64,000 nt of DNA from Chamaecyparis obtusa (lineage: Eukaryota > Streptophyta > Pinopsida > Cupressales > Cupressaceae), in the NCBI GenBank assembly GCA_027943335.1, contig BSBK01002802.1, positions 434,001 through 498,000 of the forward strand, given 5' to 3'. A program made the translations under genes and the position numbers. Below the pieces are notes generated by a model. That model was given only the letters and a program-made list of their open reading frames with translations, made no database searches and had not been told where the DNA came from. This document shows, one piece after another, positions 23,770-35,988 of this stretch (position 1 is the first letter of the stretch; each line of letters opens with the position of its first letter).

Positions 23770-24765
23770 CACCTCAAGAAAATCGAAACCATGCAACTCA
23801 AAGCTCACCAAAATGTAATGCCCATATTAGAAATTGTAAAATAAAAGATACCCAGAACTTTAAATAAAACCCAATTGTACAGGGCAATACTTTCCCCATA
23901 GCTGATGAGAACTACATGCCCAAATGGTCGTTCCTCCCCATTTCTTTGGCGGCTAAGCTGTTTTCCTCTACATAGACTTTTTCGAAGCAGATGAAAACAT
24001 TTAACAGTTCAGAAAACTCAGCAATGTGGGTGGAAATAGATTCCAGACATAAATAAATTTTGGTGAACGTTGTCGAGCCAGGAAGAAAAAGAAGTAAAAA
24101 TAAAATAATGGTTCCAATGTTTTCTCAGCAACGTGAGATTATTGAGTCTTCACACAAATGTAGAGGGGGTTTACGAAATCACACTGGGGAGCGTACTTTG
24201 GCGTGGTAAAATAAACCTATGATATTTTAAATATATTAATAGAAATCTTTCGGCTTCCTCAATGCAAAGGCTCTGATATCATAAAGGATGAAGCTGGGAT
24301 GTACCCCAGACAGATTTTGGCGAAATGGATACCCCTCAATCCTTGACTCTTAACCAAAATTAAACTATCAACAAAAAAAAATTAGAAATTCATGCATATT
24401 CAAAAAATACTAAATAATTCAACTCTTAGAAGTTTTTATTTTTATTTACCTAGAGATTCTGCGAATACTCTTTAGACTATGACATCTCTAGAATCCTCGA
24501 TAATATCACCTAATGAACGATTCTTGGTCATGGTTGGATATAAACAATGATACAACATAATGTGCTTGTTAATACCTATGAACTAGCTTATAAACATTTC
24601 AAACAACAAATTTCTCGTATGCAACTCCAACATTGTATATACTACCATATTTAAGACTTCTTAGGCCAGAAGATAAATAGATAGAAATATATCGAAAACA
24701 GCTACAGAATTCGCTTTCAGGCCAACTTTGTAACACAAGAACGAGCTAAACAGCTCTTTCAAATG
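23770..24765. other. Intergenic stretch before the DUF3455 gene
   Basis: No gene is seen. Near 24280 the - strand reads TGATATCAGAGCC, one base from an LTR-element primer binding site, which may mark a decayed retrotransposon. Neither an LTR pair nor coding motifs were found nearby. Confidence 0.5.
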
Positions 24766-24775
24766 TCTATAAATA
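24766..24775 (+). promoter_or_regulatory. TATA box of the DUF3455 gene
   Basis: TCTATAAATA lies about 50 bp upstream of the start codon. A transcription start about 30 bp downstream of it would leave a leader of only about 20 bases. Confidence 0.65.
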
Positions 24776-24818
24776 CCAAACATCCATAATTAGTATGCAC
24801 TTAGAAAAACCCACCAAT

Positions 24819-26847
24819 ATGGCTTCACTAATTGTGTTGAAATCAGTTGCATTTCTGTGTGCTTTTGCTGCCATAGCCAAAGCAGCTGATTCTTCTGATT
24901 CCATACAACCTCCTATAGGAAACAAGTAACTAGATTTTGTTTTTGAAGTGTTTTTATTGTCAGTTTATATTCAGTTAAGTTTATACTTATCAATAGTTTA
25001 ACTTTTACATTTAGTTTGTCTGATTGAAATTATGTTTGTTCCTTGTTTAGATTGGTTACCACACTAATCGGCAGAGGCGTGCAAGTTTACAAGTGTGAAC
25101 CAGACCTTTTATATAGTCTTGATCATGCCATTTCAGACTTGTATGAATGGATGGATTCTACACATAATTACTATCCAAGAGGGAAACATTATTTCCTCCA
25201 ACATGCTGATGGACAAGGAGGCAAGCATACCTGGTCTCATTTTGGTAAGCACAACACAGCTACCAGTACAATCACAGGTCAGTGACAGTTAAACCAAAAC
25301 CCTTTAATTAAAAGAATTGGTGTTCACAGCCCATCATAATCTGAAACAAATGAATTTTGTAAAGTACTGTCTGAGAATAGAACTGACTTGAATTGTAGAT
25401 ATATATGATCTGATTTAGTAATTTTACATCTTTATTCATGCTGAAAATGATATGGATCTTTAGATGCAACCTATCTTCAAGAGGAAGATAGAGGCCTCAT
25501 CATTTTAGAATTTCAAGTCTATTACAATTTAAGTTTTTGAATGGCTATACTAATGGATGATTCTTATACTAAAAGTGTTAAATAATCAGAATTGACTAAC
25601 TTTTTCCAAGTTTTATAATTATATTTAAAATAATAAATAATTATTCTATTTAGTGATATTTTAAAAAACTAACTCTATTTTTCATATTCTTTCCATCTTG
25701 CTATGTACTTTTAACATATATTTGTTCTGTATTGAGAAGTTGCATAAATTTAATATATTCATCTTATTCGTGTAAATCTCATAAATTAAACTAAATGATA
25801 TCTCATTTCCACAATCTATAATGAATAATACAATTGTTTTTGAATTAACTTGTGTAAAAAATCTTTTTCATCAAACTTAATTAATATGATATGTAACCTT
25901 CACTTCAATGAGATATTAAGTTACGTTGAATCAATGTTATAGCCTCTAACAAAGGACAAGGAGTAGATTTGAGAACAATTGAAGAATGATTAATTGTGGC
26001 TTTTGCAGGAAAAGTGATTGCAAGAATAGAAGAGTTAGACACAATCCCAGATCTATTGTTGCAAGCAACCTCTCATAGCGGCCCTGGTGCCTTTGAAAGG
26101 ATATCCTATGTCTCGCGATCTAGAAGCAAAGATGGTCATATTCCACAAACAGGTTGCAATAATACAGGAGAAATCATTCATATATATTATGAAGCATTTT
26201 ATAATTTTTACATGAGAGAAATGAGTGAACCTGTGGGCCTTCCCTACACTCTTTTAATTCCAAATATAGATGTACCTATAAAGAGCTACTTTGGCCAAGG
26301 CGTGCAAATATACTACTTTGATGGATCTGCATGGACCCACAAAAATGTTTTAGCTGAACTGTCATTAATTCCAGGACAAGAGGTCATTGGAAAGCATTAT
26401 TTCCTTAGTGAACCAGATCTTTATGGAAGGCAACCCACTTGGGAAACATTTATGCCCTACAGTAGGGTAACTGCCAAGCTTCAAAGTCTAGAAGTAGTCG
26501 ATCCAAATTCTATTCCATGGCTTTCTTTACAAGCTACAAGTCATATGGGAAGCATGTAAGTTTCTTAGAATTTTTCTTTATCTATTTAAAATTAAAATTA
26601 TGTTATCACGAATTTATGGAATTGGGAGGTTTGGTTTTCTACTTAATTTTAACATTAAATAGGTGCTATTATTTGACTTTGATATTTTATTGTTAAATTT
26701 TGTTGTAGATACTCATTGGCTTTTGTCTCTTACGTGCAAAGAGTTTCTACAATTGGAGGAAAACCTCCTGAAAATGTTGATGGAGTCCAAATTGGAGATA
26801 TCTACAAGTCTCCATACACTGCAATATATTGGTTTTATGCACCTTAA
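24819..26847 (+). CDS. Secreted protein with two tandem DUF3455 domains, four exons
   Basis: Exons 24819-24925, 25051-25277, 26009-26555 and 26709-26847 join in frame with GT-AG introns of 125, 731 and 153 bp and encode 339 residues. Residues 1-22 (MASLIVLKSVAF...AIAKA) look like a signal peptide. Domain 1 (about 37-165) has GRGVQVYKCEPD, GKHYFLQ, ITGKVIARIE and IPDLLLQATSHSGPGAFE. Domain 2 (about 195-339) has GQGVQIYYFDGSAW, GKHYFLSEPDLYG, PTWETF, RVTAKL and IPWLSLQATSHMGS, ending VSYVQRV..GGKPP. These are the landmarks of DUF3455, a family of unknown function found in plants, fungi and bacteria. The frame has no internal stop and a TATA box upstream, so the gene may be active. It is unrelated to the surrounding transposons. 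Exon ends are predicted by eye. Confidence 0.9.
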
Positions 26848-28689
26848 TGAGCTATATATAGAGTTACATGTTTAGTTTTGTGTTCTAAGCACTCTAGCAT
26901 AACAATGATCCTTTCCAAAAATAAGTTACAATGTTAGGTGAGCTTCACCAACATTGATTAATAATTGTAATAGTTTATCATGTTTTGATTTAAAATATTG
27001 AAAGTCTGTCTGGTTTATGATAAGTTTTATTTGTATTTATTAATTTCTAATAAGTTTTAAATATTAAAAATATAAATAAATAATATTATTAAATTTTTAT
27101 TATTACTATTTTATAGATAAAATATTTTAAAATAGATTTAAAAAGATTTTTTTAAATAAATTCATGTTTAATAAGATATAATAATTTATTGTAAGAGGAA
27201 TGAAGTGTTTAAAATTATTTAGAATTATCATTATAATGATTTCAAAATATTTAAGAGATAAAATTTGAACTTTGTTCAAAATTATAAGAAATTTACAATT
27301 TTTAAAAATGAATAATCAAAAAAGAAAAGTATTAAATACAGATATCTTAAATTTATCTATCTAAAAAAACTCTTGAAAGAATTCAATTTAGAACTATTTT
27401 ATTTATTTAAGGATTATTTTATTTTAGTATGGAACTATTTTATTTTATTTAATATATGTAGACATAGATGTTATAGTGAGCTTGCTTTAAATCTATATAA
27501 ATTTAGATGTGTAAGACAATTATCAAATTTAAGATAAAAGAAGAGAATTTTCGCAAACACATTATTACTCTCTACCCCTTGCTACTATTCTAGAATATAT
27601 ATCTAGACTTGAATAATAATTATTTATCATTATCTACTTAAATCTTTGAGGGATTGTGTATTTTAGAATCAATACTCATATGCCCATATTGTAATGTTGG
27701 GCAATATAGTATTGTGTATCTCCAAAAATGTTAGAATGAGTACTCAGATGTCTATGTTGTTAAGAGTATTATTTTATATTAATCTCCTTTTTCACTTTGA
27801 ATATTATTAAATTAGAGACATTCATTGATAATGTATGCATGGTTGAAGGGTCTAGTGAAGCGATATCATTGACTAGATACAACCAATAATTGTTAAAGAC
27901 TTGACAATACTCAATAGAATAGTACCATGACCAGATGTTTACTATTCATGTGTAATCATAACAACATCACAGTCTACTCTAATGGTCTTCCAACACACTA
28001 GACATTAATCATTTGATTACAATTAAAAAATTATTATACTTCAAAATATAAATTACAATACAATACTTATCCAAGCTATCCTCTACTTTCATTGCTAAAT
28101 TCAAATGTGATCTTCAAGGATGTAAATATATACTAACTCCTAACCTAAAGAGTGATCTTGGTTGTTCACAATGTAGTAGAAATCTTAATAAATATAAAAT
28201 TAATCAAATGGTAATGAAACTTTGAGAACAAATTCTCAAATATTTCTCAAATATGGTGATTAAGGATCTTGATGTGGTTTACACAATAAGATTCCTTACA
28301 CCCAATATCCTCATGAATGTGTTCCTCTATTTTTCCCAATCTTTGGGAATTCACCATGAGCTAAGGTAGATAAACTAATCCTACACATATGTCAAAGATC
28401 TAATTGTGCATTTGTATTGAGTTGAATATTGCCATGATTTTGTATGATATTGTAGAGTTAATTTAGAGCCTAAATTCCCAACCAAAAGGTCAAATATGCA
28501 TATATGATGAAATATAGTGGGATCCATAGAAACAAGAATAACCATAAAGTAAATAAAAATTTACAAACAAAAAAATTGGAATAATTTGTGTGTGTGGGTA
28601 CGCGCATGTGTGTAGGGTGATTCAATATTTTTCTTACACTCTATTATTTTGGTACATTGAAAACCCAATATTATTTGTAAAGTATGTTC
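26848..28689. other. No gene seen (3' flank of the DUF3455 gene)
   Basis: Very AT-rich sequence. An AATAAG at about 26919 could serve as a polyadenylation signal for the DUF3455 gene. Otherwise nothing was recognised. Confidence 0.6.
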
Positions 28690-29175
28690 CTCAATTTCTT
28701 ATTCAACTAGAGGGAAATCAAGCCAGTCTATCTCAACTTTTATAATCCAAGATGAGTCTTCTCTAGGCATTCTTCTCCATTTCACCAAGTACTCTTAGTT
28801 GAATTTATTTTATATGCTTCTTAGAATCCTACTATTCAAATTTTCCTCAATCTCCTCTTTGGATTATTGTAGTACCTAATTTTTCTATTGTATTTCTATT
28901 TTTTTATCTCCAAACTCTTCTTTTCAATATTGATATAGATCTACAAGATTTAAGACCGGTGATATGCCCAATCTCTCTAGTAGCTCTACTTTAAATTAAC
29001 ATTTTAAAAATCAAAGTTCTTGATGATTTAATGAGGACCAAAAGCATTCATTTTTAGTTTAGTATGTATTCCAACTAGGAATATTTCCTTCTAGAGGTAG
29101 ACCACTAATTTATCTCAAACCAAATCTCAGTGTCACTCTACTCATCACATTTCTTTGTGTACCAACCATTCATTC
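28690..29175 (-). pseudogene. Chromovirus relic, copy 2: chromodomain end
   Basis: On the - strand about 28850-28700 reads NLNSRILRSI, EYLVKW and EDSSWI, the signature of a retroelement C-terminal chromodomain. From 29065 it matches 5175-5212 and then 15038 onward. It is the 3' end of pol of the same old element whose integrase continues at 38478, split by the Copia-derived insertion. Confidence 0.75.
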
Positions 29176-29698
29176 TGTTAGAATTTAATCTTTCCTTGGT
29201 ATATATGTATTTAAAGGATAAACCAAGGTATCATATTGTATTCATCCTCTAGTCCAAGTGGCAGGACATGTCATATTTGTAATTCCTTTATTAAGGAAAA
29301 TAGATATTCCTTCTTATGAAGAATCCTACATTTGTCTCACACACTAGTGAAATGCGGCATACATAGAAATGGGAGTTACAATGTAACTCCTTTCTCACAT
29401 CTCTATTAAAAGAGATGGTTCTCCTTCTCTCTTCACATGAGATACTTCTTCTTCTTGAACATTATTGTATGAGCTAAGCTCTCACACACTCTCTCTCTCT
29501 CATTCTTAGGCATTTTTGCCACTTTCATTATATCGCGGGGATTTTTTTATACTTTTCCCCTTTCAAAATATTGTCTCCTTTGTTGCTTTGTTTTGGTGAA
29601 TGCTCCTAGTTTTGTGTTATTCATGGTAAATCTTCTTACTCCTTGCTCATCGCATTAAACAATTTTCTATCTCTTTTTATTTTGTTATTATTTTAACA
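29176..29698 (+). repeat. 5' LTR of element C
   Basis: 523 bp with TG..CA ends. It differs from 37943-38472 at several percent of positions by eye. A CT-rich stretch (CTCTCTCTCTC) lies near 29490. Confidence 0.95.
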
Positions 29699-29713
29699 TG
29701 GTATCAGAGCAGG
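29699..29713 (+). promoter_or_regulatory. Primer binding site of element C
   Basis: TGGTATCAGAGCAGG directly follows the LTR. This is the initiator Met tRNA type usual in Copia elements. Confidence 0.95.
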
Positions 29714-32528
29714 TTGGTTTAATCATGTTTTGAGTATGTAGGTAAAGAAGCTACCATATCTTGGTGCACTCCAAATTTAGAAACATTGTTTAGAGAGTAT
29801 TGAACTTCATTACTTTATTATATTTTGTTTCTCTTTGCAAATAGTTTTTAATTTCAGTTCATGCATTCTAATTTAGTTTCTAAAATTTTTGACATCTCTC
29901 TTATTAATCTTATATATATCCGTTCATACATTTTTTTATCATTGCATTGTTACTATCTTTATATTCTCATTATTACATTTGACAAGTACGTAATTAATTA
30001 TCAACAATTTAACCAAATATTTATGGTTGTTTAACAAATTGGCTTGTAGTTCTATCTTTGCATACATGCATTTTTTAAAATTAAAAAAAAAATTCATTTT
30101 AGTTGCTATTCTTGTACTACTCATTCTGACATTAATACCTTTCTAATTAGCGACTTTGCTATTCTTTGCATGCGTTTTATTCTTCATTACATGCATTTGT
30201 CAAGTATCATTGCATGTGTTTCTTTTGTGAAAAGCCGAGCAGGCACTTCGTTTCTGTATACTTATTTCAAAGAAATACTTTTCATCGTTCTTTCTTTCAT
30301 CTTTGCTTACATCTTGTTTAAGTTATTATCTATTCTTTTTTTCCAAATCACCAAATAGTATTATCTGTTATTATTTTTGCTTACATCTTGTTTAAGTTTT
30401 TTATCTGTTCATTTCTCTGCAAATTGTATTAAATCCTTATTGCATCAGTTTCATAGCATTGAATTGTCTAGTGCAACTTCTCATTTTGAATCGTGACCTC
30501 CCATCGTTGCTTTTGTTTGTGGCTCATGTTTGTTCCAATTTTTTCCAGGGTTCTTCAGCCTCCGCTACCACTAGATAAACGCCATTAACATTTTTTGTCC
30601 TTGCATGAGGTAAAGGAACAAGATATCCAGCCCACCTTCTTCTATCTTCTCTAACTTGAACTCAAAGTAACTCCCCGCTGGCACTACCAAAGCTCTATTC
30701 AGTCTTTGATTACTGTCCAAAAATCTGTATGCCTTCATTAGCTCTTCCTCTCCCTTCTTCCCCTCTTCACTATGCCACTCTTCAAATCCTTCAATTAATA
30801 CGGTTATATTAATTTGGTTATTACATGTTGTTTCATTACATGTTGCGTAAGAGATCTTCGAACTATTGAATGGTTATTTACATGTTTTATTTTGTGAGGC
30901 TGAATTATGTGAAAAAATGGAGGATTTTAGCTATTTGTCTTGTTTGATTCTTTGTAAAATATGCTTGACTGTTTGAAAATTTGTTGAGTTTTTTTTAATG
31001 TGGGCTCCTTGTTTGCCGAGCATTAATGCACAGTTTTGGAAGTTAGTATTGGTGAGCATTGAAGCATCTTGTTAACGAGAGGCTTGGTTTATGCTTGGAG
31101 ATCTAATATTTTGGTGATTGTGGAATTTTTGTGTTGGGTTCTTGAGGACATCTACCCTCTTGAATGACATCTTCCTCTCTATTGCAACTATACAATCAGG
31201 AAGATTATCATTTGATCTGTACGGTAACTTTCTAAAAATTATTTGTGTTCGCTACATTTATCCATTTTCTTGTGTACAGTGAGAGTATTGATTTGGAGGT
31301 TCTACTGCTGGATATCCGAGTTGTATTTGAGATGCTAAATCTTCATCTGGACTGAATCTTCATCTGGCACCCACCATGGCAATCGAAACTTCGTTGCTAA
31401 TAAGCTTAATCTGGGGTTTCTGTTATTTTTGGTTGGTTTGTATTAAAAGACTTGGTCTTATGTTGTTTGATTTAATTTGGGTAAATATTTGATTGGGTGT
31501 CTGTTCTTTCAATTAATTACTTTTAGAATATGCAAAGTTGTGTCACTTGGTTTGTTCCAATAAAGCATATGATACAACCGACTGGCAGAAAAGTGGGCTT
31601 ATGCTGAATCCTTTAGCATATTCTTCCAAGTACTCACAAACTAATTTCTTTCAGTTGTGTGCTGACCAAGAAGATTGGCTCCAACACTTGGTGTTATTCT
31701 GCTGGTCATTTTAGTAGCTTATATTATTTTTTATCATTCTCTGTTAATTTTTTTTGCATGCGCTATTTTTTGGATTACTTTCATGAGTTGTTCCTTGTAT
31801 TAGGCATCAAAAACAAAATTATATGTTCTTTGCATTTATAATGCTCACAAAACATACTAGATTCAGATATTAATGAAGTTTCAAGTGCATTGAACATTAT
31901 CTGCAGGTTCAAAACTTATCTAGTGGTAGGGGTATAACAGTTTCCTAACATTTCTTTGCAGGTTCGAAACTTAGTTAGTATTTACATTTTTTCTTATTGC
32001 ATGCAATAGATTTAGTTCTTTTTCTTGCTTGCAATAGTTTTTCTAGAGTTTGTATGCATTTCTCTGTAGAGTGTTTCTAGAGATTGTAAATGGGCTTCAA
32101 TAGATCTAGCTCTTTTTCTCTTTATATTATTCGTTTAGATCTACTTTCTAGATACTTAGCATATGTTTGAATTCTTAGTTCTGTAAGTGTTACTTTCTTT
32201 GATTAACGTTTATTTTGCAAGTTTGTGTTGCCTTTTCTTTGTTAACAGGTTTATTTATCTTTTTTCCCTTTTTGTCTCCTCTTTGCATGCTTAAGTGTAT
32301 AGCTTTCTCTTTGCATGCAAGAAATTCTTGTCGTTATTTGTTAATCAATAACAACTTAACAGAGATTTTTTAACTCTTAGTGTTCTTGGTTTCAGTTTTA
32401 CCTCTGGTAGTTGGTTTTTCCTTGCATGCCTCCTTGGCATAAGCTTTCATAACTTTCTATTGTTGCATGCGAGTGTATATAGTTTCTTTTGCATACATTT
32501 GATCTGCATGCCTATTTTTGGCTTCTCT
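29714..32528 (+). other. Long leader of element C, rich in TGCATG motifs
   Basis: No element protein is encoded here. TTTGCATGC-like motifs recur at roughly 30062, 30166, 30189, 31756, 32000, 32284, 32313, 32424, 32463 and 32506. A 76-codon open stretch lies on the opposite strand at about 30570-30800 and is listed separately. Small + strand frames at 30170-30358 and 31659-31841 have no support. Confidence 0.6.
30570..30797 (-). pseudogene. Possible captured host-gene fragment, antisense in element C leader
   Basis: A - strand frame of about 76 codons has ordinary protein composition, unlike its AT-rich surroundings. It includes EGFEEWHSEEGKKGEEELMK, then AYRFLDSNQRLNRALVVPAG, then SYFEFKLEKIEEGGLDI. 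It ends in a stop near 30571 and has no ATG at its 5' side. I do not recognise the family. Long leaders of plant LTR elements sometimes carry pieces of host genes, and this is the best candidate here. Confidence 0.4.
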
Positions 32529-33421
<893 letters not shown>

Positions 33422-33436
33422 TGGTATCAGAGCCGG
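33422..33436 (+). promoter_or_regulatory. Primer binding site of the nested element
   Basis: TGGTATCAGAGCCGG follows the LTR directly and is of the initiator Met tRNA type. Confidence 0.95.
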
Positions 33437-33520
33437 GTTCCTTCGTTGAAGCCTAACCGCTTGAAGGAAGTTCCAATTAAATTGAAGGAAGATCAAGATC
33501 AGATTTTTGGAAATCTCAAA

Positions 33521-34320
33521 ATGGCAAATGGAATGAGACTAGAAGACCGACTTGAAGGTGCCTCCGATTTTGAATCATGGAAACTTCGAATGATGTTAGT
33601 ATTGAGGAAAAATAACTTGAAATCAATAATAGAGAAACCTCCTCAATCTAATGAAAATGATGAGAAAAATAATTGGGAAAAAGACAATATTAGAGCAATG
33701 GAATTATTAGTGGATGGAGTGAAAAATCATCTACTACCTGTCATCTCAAAGTTAGACTTTGCTTATGACATGTTCAAAGCCCTGGAAAACATGTTTGAGA
33801 TCAACAACACCAGCAGAATTATTACTCTTAAAATCAACTTTCTAATATTAAAATGAGTACAGGAGAGACTATCACCTCATATTTTATGAGGATAACAGAA
33901 TTAAGGAATCAACTCTCTTCTATTGGTCACATTTATGATAATAAAGAGTTATCTATGATAACTCTAAATGGGCTCCCTATCTCATGGGAAAACTTTAGAC
34001 AAGGAGTAAGTGCTCGCACTAAACTCCCCAAATTTGATCGACTAAAAGTTGACTGCATTCAAGAAGAGTACAACTTGAAATCCAGAGGAGTCTTGGAATC
34101 CACTAAAGAAGATGTTCAGGCTCTTGTCACAAGTTCAAAAAGGAAAAAGGGCAAGAAGACATATGGTCAACAGCCGTTCAAGAAACCAAGAGACTACTCT
34201 TCAATGCAATGTTTTAGATGTGACAAATATGGTCACAGCACAAGAAACTGTCCTGACAAACTTAGAATGCAAGCTTCCCTTGCTGAAGTAAATAATTCAA
34301 ATATATGTTCAGAGAAATGA
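33521..34320 (+). pseudogene. Copia-type gag of the nested element, one frameshift
   Basis: The ATG at 33521 starts MANGMRLEDRLEGASDFESW, followed by capsid features of the UBN2 gag family: WKLRMMLVLRKN, then ITSYFMRITELRNQL, then LNGLPISWENFRQGV. It ends with the zinc knuckle CFRCDKYGHSTRNC near 34210-34250. The first frame ends at a TGA (33854-33856) and the rest continues from the overlapping ATG at 33853. This is a one-base shift, or less likely a programmed one. An intact protein would package element RNA in particles. The frame could also be read upstream from 33446, but no ATG exists there. Confidence 0.88.
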
Positions 34321-34562
34321 CTTTTCTAAATGGAATTCAAGATACCTTATGATTAAGAGGGAGTTCACTATTGAAGGTGAAACACTTCTAAGGTAAAACT
34401 TGTAATGATTATTGATTATTATGTTAATGTTATTTTTTAATTATGGGCCCTGTGTAAATCATAAGGAAGTGACGACTTCCAAATGATTTATCACTTGTAT
34501 TTGTTAAAATTATTGGAAGGTGACGATCTTGCAATAATTTTTCTTTTGTAATAAATATATCT

Positions 34563-34955
34563 AGCTTGTGGATAGAATCGCCGATAGAGGCAATCCACTC
34601 TGAAGCTCATCAGTTGTGGATAGAATCGCCGATAGAGGCAATCCATACAGGAGCTTGTGGATAGAATCGCCGATAGAGGCAATCCATACAGGAGCTTGTG
34701 GATAGAATCGCCGATAGAGGCAATCCACCTTGAAGCTCATGAGTTGTGGATAGAATCGCCGATAGAGGCAATCCACCTTGAAGCTCATGAGTTGTGGATA
34801 GAATCGCTGATAGAGGCAATCCATACAGGAGCTTGTGGATAGAATCGCCGATAGAGGCAATCCACACCTTAGCTCATGAGTTGTGGATAGAATCACCGAT
34901 GGAGGCAATCCGCACAGGAGCTTGTGGATAGAATCGCCGATAGAGGCAATCCACC
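34563..34955. repeat. Minisatellite of nine units in the nested element
   Basis: The core TGGATAGAATCGCCGATAG, followed by AGGCAATCC, is repeated nine times, with unit lengths alternating between about 41 and 48 bp according to the linker (CAGGAGCT or AAGCTCATGAGT). It lies between gag and the polypurine tract. Open frames here (34491-34908 on -, 34657-34842 on +) are repeat artefacts. Confidence 0.95.
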
Positions 34956-35016
34956 TAGAGAACTAACCCTCACAATTTATGAACTTATTGTGAGTTACAT
35001 TTTATCTTCCCTAGCT

Positions 35017-35025
35017 AAGAGGGAG
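35017..35025 (+). promoter_or_regulatory. Polypurine tract of the nested element
   Basis: AAGAGGGAG lies directly before the 3' LTR. Confidence 0.85.
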
Positions 35026-35874
<849 letters not shown>

Positions 35875-35988
35875 TCTCTCTCAGTGCTCTTGCTTTAAAA
35901 GTTTCTTTTCTAAGTTCTGTTAAGTTTTTTTGTTTTTTTATTTATCTCTAGTTTGGGTGTTCTTTTCTTTATATCTTCATTTTTAACC

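Noticed and set aside
24268..24300. Primer binding site of another LTR element (- strand TGATATCAGAGCC)
   Set aside because: No LTR border, polypurine tract or gag-pol motif was found nearby, so it was not annotated as an element.
33446..33520. 25-codon N-terminal extension of the nested gag
   Set aside because: It begins with TTG directly after the primer binding site; the first ATG is at 33521, where homology to gag begins.
34491..34908. Cys- and Tyr-rich repeat protein on the - strand
   Set aside because: It is a translation of the nine-unit minisatellite; unit lengths of about 41 and 48 bp move it between frames.
34563..34955. CRISPR-like array because of regular repeats and spacers
   Set aside because: The spacers are two recurring linkers, not unique sequences, and the array lies inside a plant LTR element.
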